From Candidatus Altimarinota bacterium (GTDB lineage: Bacteria; Patescibacteriota; Gracilibacteria; BD1-5; UBA2023), in contig CALREC010000049.1 of assembly GCA_943355085.1 (NCBI GenBank), positions 1 to 6,054 of the forward strand: a stretch of 6,054 bases of DNA. Reading direction: 5' to 3'. Positions 1 through 6,054 of this stretch are shown piece after piece; positions within the stretch are counted from its first letter, which is position 1, and the number at the start of each line of letters is the position of its first letter. The translations under genes were made by a program, and so were the position numbers. The notes below the pieces were generated by a model. That model worked only from the letters and a program-made list of their open reading frames with translations. It was not told the DNA's origin and did not search any database.

Positions 1-1302
1 GGCACTAGTCAAAAATGGCAGGGAAAATGTCCCACCTGTGGAGAATGGAGCACTCTGGATGAAGAGATGACTCTTTCCCGAAATAAAAAACAACCGAGTG
101 GTAAGGAACAGGTAATTTCTCAAATACTCAAGAGTAGGGAGTCAATCACAAAAATACAACTCCGAAGTCATGAACTCAATAGCGTCCTTGGTGATTGACT
201 GACTCCGGGAAGCCTGATTCTTCTTTCTGGAGAGCCGGGAATTGGTAAGTCTACCCTCGCATTACAAATTGCCGACTGGTTTAGTGACACAAATAATACA
301 GCCATATATGTTTCCGCTGAGGAAAATATTCACCAAGTGTCGGATCGAGCACACAGGCTCGGTATTGCCAATGAGCATATTCGTCTTTTTACCGCACATA
401 CACTCGAGGATATTCTTGAGACCCTAGGACAAGACGCCTCAGGGCTCATAGTCATCGATTCTGTCAGTATGATATCATCACTTGATGTTGCTTCGCAATC
501 AGGAAGTATAACACAAATTCGCTATGTGACGGAAGTGTTTATGGAGTTTTCAAAACGCACAGGAAGATCGATCATACTTATTGGGCACGTGACAAAAGAA
601 GGAACCATTTCTGGACCCAAAATACTTGAGCACCTTGTTGATACGGTTCTTTTCCTCGAGGGGAGCAAATATGAAGATTATAGAATACTCAGAGCGCTCA
701 AAAATCGCTTTGGTCCAACTGATGAAATAGGGCTTTTTCGTATGACAGAAAAAGGACTTATAGACCTACCGAATCCCGGACTCGAGTTTACAGATAAGGA
801 AAATGAGCATCTAGCAGGTTCTGCTCTTGGAATCACACTTGAAGGGAATCGTCCTATCATCATAGAAATAGAAGCGCTTTCTACGTATACAAAATTTGGC
901 TATCCAAAACGCTCAGCACGGGGCATTGCAAATGGGAAAATTGAGCTACTCATTGCCGTGCTTTCCAAGTGGAGCGATATAAAGCTCGAGAGTGATGATA
1001 TATATGTCAATATAGCACGGGGGCTTTCCATATCTGAGCCCGGCATTGATCTTGCAACCGTCGCAGCCATTATTTCTTCCAAGAAAAATAAACCTCTCGG
1101 AAAACGCATATTTCTGGGTGAAATCTCTCTCACCTGAGTTGTAAAAAATATTTTTGGTCTTCAGAAACGTGTTGACGAGGCTATTAAGCTCGGATTTTCT
1201 GAAATTATTATCCCAAAAAACGCAGGAGTAAAATTAAAAAAAGGATTTTCAGTCAAACTTCTCGAAGTAGGACATATAGGAGAACTCGGAACGCTTCTAT
1301 AG
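1..1302 (+). CDS. radA: DNA repair protein RadA (Sms), 5'-truncated by the window edge
   Basis: RadA is a RecA-like ATPase and helicase that promotes branch migration during recombinational repair and, in competent bacteria, during transformation. The frame is open from base 1 to a TAG at 1300-1302, showing 433 residues; roughly 15 N-terminal residues with the first zinc-finger cysteine pair lie upstream. Visible in order: the second cysteine pair of the zinc ribbon (CPTC, Cys at 28-30 and 37-39) followed by GEW; the Walker A GEPGIGKS at 229-252; a Walker B-like strand LIVIDS near 445-465; the RadA signature KNRFG at 700-714; and a C-terminal Lon-protease-like domain from about 775 to the end. 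Two in-frame TGA codons (196-198 and 1135-1137) must be read as Gly. They sit in the LGDG-LTPGS segment before the P-loop and in the LTG motif of the C-terminal domain, both positions where RadA normally has Gly. Total length fits the usual 450 residues with no insertion. No terminator follows; the rpmE promoter begins within 20 bases. Confidence 0.96.
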
Positions 1303-1317
1303 AAACGAAAGAAAAAG

Positions 1318-1344
1318 TTGCAAAAAAGAAATTATTCGTATAAT
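1318..1344 (+). promoter_or_regulatory. Predicted sigma70-type promoter for rpmE
   Basis: TTGCAA (1318-1323) is followed after 15 bases by a perfect TATAAT (1339-1344). Transcription would start near 1351, giving a leader of about 33 bases before the rpmE ATG at 1384. The spacer is shorter than the ideal 17, so the -35 call is weaker than the -10 call. It lies just downstream of the radA stop, which lets L31 be expressed independently of radA. Confidence 0.6.
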
Positions 1345-1383
1345 AGCGCCCAAGTACAACATTTTACTCATTTTTTTGCATCT

Positions 1384-1602
1384 ATGAAAGCAACTATTCA
1401 CCCAAAATTTTCTACAGTAACAACAGTTCTCTGTTCTTGTGGACATACATTTACTACAGGTAGTACTATTACGACTGAAATTAAAGTCGAGTCATGTAAT
1501 CATTGTCATCCATTTTACACGGGAGAAAAGCGCATACTCAAGACAAGCTCCGTAGATAAATTTTACGCTCGTCAAAAAAAATCTGAATCTATCGCAAAAT
1601 AA
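1384..1602 (+). CDS. rpmE: 50S ribosomal protein L31, zinc-binding (C+) type
   Basis: This 72-residue protein is bacterial ribosomal protein L31, which bridges the large and small subunits near the central protuberance. It opens with MKATIHPKF, matching the family's MK-x-x-IHP start. It carries the zinc-binding set CSC (Cys17, Cys19) and CxxC (Cys38, Cys41), then the diagnostic HPFYTG (residues 42-47) and a basic tail with KFYARQKK. No in-frame UGA is present. The ATG at 1384 is preferred over a longer frame beginning with TTG at 1318: the family starts at this methionine, and the upstream codons overlap the promoter. There is no purine-rich ribosome binding site; the leader reads ACTCATTT, then 10 bases, then ATG. 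All four zinc ligands are intact, so this is the zinc-dependent form and not the zinc-free paralogue. Confidence 0.95.
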   Translation: MKATIHPKFSTVTTVLCSCGHTFTTGSTITTEIKVESCNHCHPFYTGEKRILKTSSVDKFYARQKKSESIAK

Positions 1603-1620
1603 TTACTCTAGCAAATCTCA

Positions 1621-1649
1621 AAAACAGGTTGTTGTCAACCTGTTTTTTT
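1621..1649 (+). terminator. Intrinsic terminator after rpmE
   Basis: The arm AAAACAGGTTG (1621-1631), a TTGT loop and the arm CAACCTGTTTT (1636-1646) form a perfect stem that runs into a T tract through 1649. The GC-rich core is CAGGTTG/CAACCTG. It sits 18 bases after the rpmE stop and separates rpmE from the phosphatase promoter. Confidence 0.85.
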
Positions 1650-1659
1650 ATCCTTATTT

Positions 1660-1688
1660 TTGCGTAAAAAACAAATATGTGATATCAT
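1660..1688 (+). promoter_or_regulatory. Predicted extended -10 promoter for the phosphatase gene
   Basis: TTGCGT (1660-1665) and TATCAT (1683-1688) are separated by exactly 17 bases, and TGA directly before the -10 gives the extended TGnTATCAT form. Transcription would start near 1695. That places the in-frame ATG at 1687 inside the promoter and supports translation from the ATG at 1723. Confidence 0.6.
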
Positions 1689-1722
1689 GCATATTAAATT
1701 TACCTTCAACTTATTTTTGCAT

Positions 1723-2907
1723 ATGAATTTCCTCTTACGTAATCTCTTTTTTATATTTGTTTTATTTTTTGTAATTCTCAATAGTCTTTTTGTATTCTGA
1801 GATGTTTTTCTCCCCCCAGACTGGAGCTCTCTTTTTCAATTGTATAGTTCTTATGCACCCATACTTGCGATTATTGAGATTCTAATTCTTGCAAGTCTCG
1901 CATATGTTACATCAATCAAGCCTATTCGTAGCCTGAAAAAAGAGATTGCCTTCTTCTTAACAGGATCGAAGCAAGGAAGTTCTCTTGTTGTAAGTAATAT
2001 GAATCCCGATGTTCGTTTTGTCATAAATTTTTTCAACAAGAGTCTCGAGATTTTGAAAAATTTTAAGGAAGAGTTTAAGGCAGGACGTATTCTGAAATCA
2101 GAAGTCGAATTTGCATCTGAAATTCAGCGGCATGTACTCAAAAAACCAACCATTGTGGTGCCATCTATTGATATCGTTACGGATACTAAGTCTGCAACTG
2201 AGGTAGGCGGAGATAGCTATGACATTATTCAACAGGGCGATAATTACTATATCTATATTGGTGACGTTACTGGGCATGGTGTTGCCGCAGGATTTGTTAT
2301 GATGATTGTCAATGCTCTCATATCCGGTTTTTCCAAGATTGTAGAAAACTCGGCAGATATTCTCGCACGTACGAACGAGATAGTAAAACCTCGGGTCAAG
2401 TCCAACATGCTCATGACACTTCTTATGATTCGTTGGAATGAAAAAGAAAAGAAAATGTATATGACTGGTGCGTGACATGAGTACCTTATCGTCTACAAAG
2501 CTTCACAAAAAAAAGCCTTTAAACTCAAGTCTTGATGAGTAGCACTCGGCATGACCAAAAATATATCTAAAATTCTCAAAGAAACGCAGATTGCGGTAGA
2601 AAAAGATGATCTCATAGTCCTCTATACAGATGGTATTACCGAAGCCAGAAATGGGAAGAATGAGAGTGATATGATGCTTGGAATTGATCGGCTCATGGAA
2701 ATTATCGAGACAACTCCTATGAAAACTGCACAAGGGATATTTAATAATATCACCATAGAACTTTCAAAGTTTATGGGATATGGGCATCGTCAATTCGACG
2801 ACATCACCCTTATTGCCATGCACTATAAGGGTGATAGGGTTATAGAAAATAATGTTTCTCCCGAGATATCAACACAATTTATAACAGAATGGAATTGGCA
2901 AGCGTAG
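1723..2907 (+). CDS. Membrane-anchored SpoIIE/RsbU-type PP2C serine/threonine phosphatase
   Basis: The product is 394 residues if four in-frame TGA codons are read as Gly (residues 26, 251, 271 and 272), ending at TAG 2905-2907. The N-terminus has two hydrophobic segments (about 7-25 and 45-63) around a short extracytoplasmic loop. A HAMP-like linker follows, with KPIRSL at 66-71 and a charged helix to about 125, placing the catalytic domain in the cytoplasm. The phosphatase domain (about 130-375) shows SEIQRHVL, EVGGDSYD (Asp164), GDVTGHG (Asp181), TGAGHEY with UGA as the second Gly, a UGA-UGA GG followed by VALGM, TDGITEARN (Asp303) and FDDITLI (Asp359, Asp360). These are the metal-binding aspartates of the PP2C/SpoIIE family, which removes phosphate from Ser or Thr on partner proteins, classically anti-sigma-factor antagonists. 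No partner kinase, antagonist or sigma factor is adjacent, so the target is unknown. The start at 1723 is chosen because 1687 lies in the promoter; no Shine-Dalgarno sequence is visible. Confidence 0.92.
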
Positions 2908-2912
2908 TTTTC

Positions 2913-2939
2913 TTGTAAAAATATTTTTTTTCATATACT
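2913..2939 (+). promoter_or_regulatory. Possible promoter for the VirB4-like gene
   Basis: TTGTAA (2913-2918) and TATACT (2934-2939) lie in the 62-base gap before the VirB4-like ATG at 2970. The -10 matches consensus at five of six positions, but the spacer is only 15 bases and is largely a T tract. Transcription would start near 2946. No hairpin terminator is visible in this gap, so readthrough from the phosphatase gene is also possible. Confidence 0.45.
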
Positions 2940-2969
2940 GACACTTACTTTTAGAAAATATTTCTCTTT

Positions 2970-4910
2970 ATGGCCAATCAAGCACTTCTCGATCTTATAG
3001 CAAAAAATTATACCGGCGATGCTGAATGATACGAACATGATCTTTTAAAACAAGAAAGCATCACCTCGTCTATTTCCCCTGATTCATCAACGATAGAAGG
3101 AGTGAGTAGTTCAGGCTCTGAAGTTATCGTTCCTGAAGAAAATACTTCCAAAAAACTCACCAAACAAGAAGCCGATGAAATCCGTCTGGGGGAAAAAGAA
3201 TATCGTGAAGCCCTGGCTTTTGTTAAGGATGCTATCGCCCCCTCTATGATGAAGATCGACGCATCCAAGTTGCAGATTGGAGATACGTATATCCGCACTT
3301 TTTTTACATATGCCTATCCGGATTTTCTTGAAGGAAATTGGCTCGGACCACTGATCAACTGGGATGTAAAATTCGATATGTCTATGTTTATCTACCCAGT
3401 CGAGTCTGCATATATCATGAAATATCTTCGAAAACGTTTGACAGAACTCAATTCTGAACGTTCTCTCAACGCAGATCGTGGTCTTATTAATGATCCCGCA
3501 CTTGACGCTCAGGTACAAGATGTAGAAGAGCTCCGTGCAAGCCTCACACGCGGACAAGAACGATATTTTCATTTTTCGATTTACATAAGCATCTACGGTG
3601 AATCAGAAGAACAGATCAAGAAGCTTTCCAATACGCTTGACACTCTTCTATCTGGACGTAATATCCTGACAAAGCAGGCTTTTCTTCGTTCAGAGCAGGG
3701 TTTTGTAGCTACTGGACCATTTGCCCGCGATGAAGTCGGAGTCTATCGAAATATCTCAACAAAGGGACTCTCTACAACATTTCCATTCACTTCCAACTCA
3801 CTCTCTCAAGATGATGGAATCCTCTACGGAATCAATACACACAATAACTCACTTATTATATTTGATCGGTTTCGTACAGAAAATGCAAATATGGTGGTAT
3901 TTGCAAAATCAGGTTGAGGAAAATCCTTTGCGGTGAAACTCGAGATTTTGCGTTCCCTGATGCTCGGAACCGATGTCATCGTACTGGACCCCGAAAATGA
4001 ATATAAAACACTTGTGGATACCGTTGGAGGAACCTATGTGAATATAAATCTCAACTCCAATGAGCGCATCAACCCCTTTGATCTACCAAGAGCCATAAAA
4101 GATACAGAATCCAAACCATGAGATCTCCTCCGGGGTGCGGTTATCAATCTCCTGGGACTTATGAATCTCATGCTTGGAAAGTGTACTCCGTCAGAGTCAG
4201 CTATTCTTGAAAAAGCCATCATTACCACCTATTCACTCAAAGGGATCACTATGAGTGATGATGATATTATGGGAAAAGAGGTTCCAATTATGAAGGATCT
4301 TTATTCGGTTCTCGAGACTATGGATGGAGCAAAAGGTATATGCGAACGTCTCGAAAAATATGTTACAGGTATATTTTCATGAGTATTTTCAGAGGCTACT
4401 AACATCAGTCTCACAGAAGGGTTGGTAGTATTTTCAGTTCGTGACCTCGATGATATACTCCGTCCTATTGCCATGTATATGCTTCTCGGATATGTATGGA
4501 ATATTACTCGAAGCTCTCTTCGTAAAAGAGTTCTTGTGGTCGATGAGGCATGGAATATCATGCAACACGAAGATAGTGCCAAGTTTCTCTTTGGTCTCGT
4601 AAAGCGAGCCAGAAAATATGGACTCGGCATAACCACCATAACGCAGGATGTCGAAGATTTTATGGGAAGTCCTCAAGGAAAGGCTATTGTAACAAACTCA
4701 TCGATTCAGCTACTACTCAAACAATCGCCCGCATCTATTGATGTCCTACAAAATGTATTTAAGCTCACAGAACAAGAGAAATATATACTCCTCAATTCCT
4801 CGGTCGGGCAAGGCCTCTTCTTTGCATGAACGGAGCATGTAGGTATCCAAGTACTCGCAAGTTACTTTGAAGAACAGGTCATCACCACCAATCCAAATGT
4901 CACAAAATAA
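2970..4910 (+). CDS. VirB4/TraC-like type IV secretion or conjugation ATPase
   Basis: This 646-residue P-loop ATPase belongs to the VirB4/TraC group found widely in CPR genomes; family members power assembly or transport by type IV secretion machines at the inner membrane face. Five TGA codons read as Gly (residues 20, 316, 384, 471, 620), and the frame ends at TAA 4908-4910. Residues 1-70 are a polar Ser/Glu-rich stretch, followed by the VirB4 N-terminal domain (PSMMKIDASKLQIGDTY, then NWLGPLINWD). The motor domain has Walker A AKSG-G-GKS, where residue 316 is encoded by UGA, then DPENEY (Asp340), RINPFDLP, Walker B VLVVDEAW (Asp525, Glu526), TTITQDVEDF, SIQLLLKQSP and GLFFAG-TEHVGIQV with UGA again as Gly. 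No transmembrane segment is evident. The start at 2970 is chosen because the frame opens there and the GTG at 3102 would cut into the conserved protein's upstream region. No PrgI-like membrane partner or other secretion gene is visible, so the machine it serves is unknown. Confidence 0.93.
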
Positions 4911-4931
4911 TTACTTACTTAAAAACATCTT

Positions 4932-5138
4932 ATGAAAACTTTCACACTCACGACAGAATATATCGAAATGAATAAACTTATGAAGCTCTTACAATTAGCT
5001 GAAACAGGTGGACAAGCAAAAGTTGCCATCTCACAAGGTCTTGTAACTGTTAATACCATAACAGAGCTCCAGCTCAGGAAAAAACTCCGTAAGGGTGATA
5101 AGATTAACTTTGATGGAGTGGAGGTCGAGATTGCCTAA
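4932..5138 (+). CDS. Small S4-domain RNA-binding protein (YbcJ/RlbA-like)
   Basis: This 68-residue protein consists of a single S4 RNA-binding fold. After a short N-terminal strand (MKTFTLTTEYIEMNKLMK), the core reads ETGGQAKVAISQGLVTVN (residues 28-45), the classic S4 helix-turn with the GG-AK and G-V-VN pattern. It continues with RKKLRKGDKI and a closing strand GVEVEIA. Length and pattern match E. coli YbcJ and Bacillus RlbA (YaaA), small proteins associated with ribosomes or structured RNA. It begins 21 bases after the VirB4-like stop with no intervening promoter or terminator that I can see, and it is followed directly by a strong terminator, so the two genes are probably one transcript. 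The functional link between them is not obvious. There is no UGA codon and no Shine-Dalgarno tract before the ATG; ACTTACTT precedes it by 11 bases. Confidence 0.9.
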   Translation: MKTFTLTTEYIEMNKLMKLLQLAETGGQAKVAISQGLVTVNTITELQLRKKLRKGDKINFDGVEVEIA

Positions 5139-5139
5139 G

Positions 5140-5187
5140 CTCAAGAAAAAATGTCCGATAGATATCTATCGGACATTTTTTCTTGAG
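5140..5187. terminator. Bidirectional intrinsic terminator, perfect 48-bp palindrome
   Basis: The two 24-base halves are exact reverse complements meeting at GATATC. The core ATGTCCGATAGAT pairs with ATCTATCGGACAT. It is flanked by six A on the left and six T on the right, so either strand's transcript yields a hairpin followed by a U run. It starts one base after the S4 gene stop and ends four bases before the stop of the converging minus-strand gene, as expected for a shared terminator. Confidence 0.9.
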
Positions 5188-5191
5188 TCTA

Positions 5192-6054
5192 TTATGGCTT
5201 TTGTGCATTCGAAATCTTATATATAAGCTGTCCTATCGGATTCATAAGTTTTTTCAACGAATCCCTGAGTTTTATATAGTCTTCAAGTATAAATACGAGA
5301 ACAATATGGGAAGCATATGTTTTCTCAAATTCATTGAAAGCCACCATCGCCTGTGGGTATATTTCTTTGACATGAGTTATTTCTTGAATCAATTTATTGC
5401 GAGAACGTGCAATGGCAATGCTCGCAGAATCGGTATTTTTCATATCACCTGAGGCTTCGGATCAAATTTGAGGACTATTCTTATAGTAAGCGCCAAGAGA
5501 TGCTCGTGAAGCGTTATCTAGATAGTAGAGGTATTGTCGATAGTTACAATATTGATAAGTGGTATTGTCAAGGAGAATTTTTTTCAGAAAAAAATCTTTT
5601 TCATTTTTTATCTCTCGACAGCCATTATTTTTAAATTGTCATCGTATCCTGGTAAGTTGATTGGTAAGCTTTATCTTCATATTAGACTGTGTGGTTGGTA
5701 TCTTTAGCATATTATCAATAATCTTGACCTTGGCATTCATAACTGCACAAGCATATATGGCACTCATTGTTTCCTTATAAACATACGAAGCTTTTTCGAG
5801 GTACTTTGGCCCGAATCCGAATCATATAGTATCAATCTGAGAGGGATTTGAATTAATATTCTTGAGATAATTTTTATACGTATTATCACTCGTTTTACTT
5901 GTGATATCAGCATACAAAACCTGTTCTATGTTTAGAAAACTATCTTCTTTCCATTGGTTCCATAACTTCGGATCTGTTGGTTTACAAAAACCACTCATAG
6001 TATTTTGATAGAATTCATAAGAACTCGGTTCAAGTGCAAACAGATTATCTAGCG
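5192..6054 (-). CDS. Uncharacterised four-cysteine protein, C-terminal part (UGA = Gly)
   Basis: The minus-strand frame stays open from the window edge to a TAA at 5194-5192, giving 286 visible residues; the N-terminus lies beyond 6054. Three TGA codons (forward positions 5822-5824, 5639-5641, 5462-5464) must be read as Gly, the first in the sequence GFGF-G-ITDI. I do not recognise the family. Four cysteines occur, at forward 5984-5986 (SGFCKP), 5747-5749 (IYACAVMNAK), 5618-5620 (NNGCREIKN) and 5546-5548 (QYCNYRQYLYYL), spaced 79, 43 and 24 residues apart. The chain is rich in Asn, Lys, Tyr and Ser, with many aromatic residues and amphipathic helices near the C-terminus (KLIQEITHV, IKLRDSLKKLM). 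No transmembrane helix is clear in the visible part. The composition and sparse paired cysteines would suit an exported, disulfide-bonded protein, but no signal peptide can be checked here. It converges on the shared terminator. The ATG at 5443 is internal. Confidence 0.75.

Noticed and set aside
1318..1383. N-terminal extension of rpmE from a TTG start
   Set aside because: The added residues do not resemble L31, the region contains the TATAAT promoter, and the family begins at the ATG at 1384.
1687..1722. Upstream ATG at 1687 as the phosphatase start
   Set aside because: It overlaps the predicted -10 element TATCAT at 1683-1688, so it would lie upstream of the transcription start. The ATG at 1723 directly precedes the first membrane segment.
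1840..2907. Reading the phosphatase region as a pseudogene split by stops
   Set aside because: All apparent stops are TGA, three of the four sit at conserved Gly positions, and every catalytic aspartate is intact. Recoding explains this better than decay.
3111..3572. Minus-strand frame of 153 codons opposite the VirB4-like gene
   Set aside because: It is antisense to a well-supported conserved gene and shows no recognisable domain; other antisense frames at 678-863, 900-1133, 2098-2478 and 4301-4639 were dismissed for the same reason.
3102..4829. Reading the VirB4-like region as several short genes
   Set aside because: The pieces are in one frame, are separated only by TGA codons, and together give one complete VirB4-type domain order.
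5183..5634. Plus-strand frames opposite the four-cysteine gene
   Set aside because: They begin inside the terminator palindrome or within the other gene, have no promoter, and look like shadows of the longer minus-strand frame.
1..6054. CRISPR array, tRNA, rRNA or insertion sequence
   Set aside because: No spaced direct repeats, cloverleaf-like sequence, rRNA motif or transposase with terminal repeats was seen on either strand.

Overview
The window comes from a bacterium that reads UGA as glycine (genetic code 25), which points to the Patescibacteria/CPR lineages Gracilibacteria or Absconditabacteria (SR1). Under the standard code, four of the six genes here look broken by in-frame TGA codons. 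Read as Gly, the same frames run open to TAA or TAG, and several TGA codons fall exactly where the families have an invariant or strongly preferred glycine: the VirB4 P-loop, the RadA LGGG-like motif, the RadA LTGE motif, and the SpoIIE-type GAGH and GG-LG motifs. I count 14 in-frame UGA codons: 2 in radA, 4 in the phosphatase, 5 in the VirB4-like gene and 3 in the minus-strand gene. All visible stops are TAA or TAG. Base composition is moderately AT-rich, about 40% GC by eye.

Layout: (1) 1-1302 (+) is the 3' part of radA, the DNA repair and recombination ATPase; only its extreme N-terminus is missing. (2) 1384-1602 (+) is rpmE, ribosomal protein L31 of the zinc-binding type, with a TATAAT promoter upstream and a hairpin terminator at 1621-1649. 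(3) 1723-2907 (+) is a membrane-anchored PP2C/SpoIIE-family serine/threonine phosphatase with its own extended -10 promoter. (4) 2970-4910 (+) is a VirB4/TraC-like conjugation or secretion ATPase of the kind common in CPR genomes. (5) 4932-5138 (+) is a small S4-domain RNA-binding protein of the YbcJ/RlbA type, probably cotranscribed with the VirB4-like gene. (6) 5140-5187 is a perfect 48-bp palindrome that can terminate transcription in both directions. (7) 5192-6054 (-) is the C-terminal part of an unrecognised four-cysteine protein converging on that palindrome.

The genes do not form one obvious pathway. They read as short, separately promoted units: DNA repair (radA), translation (rpmE, the S4 protein), signalling (the phosphatase) and a membrane-associated motor ATPase (VirB4-like). 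None of the four visible starts has a Shine-Dalgarno-like purine tract. All four are instead preceded within 6 to 19 nt by an ACTYAYTT octamer, which is the least explained signal in the window. No tRNA, rRNA, CRISPR array or insertion sequence was seen, and no stretch over 300 bases lacks a gene.
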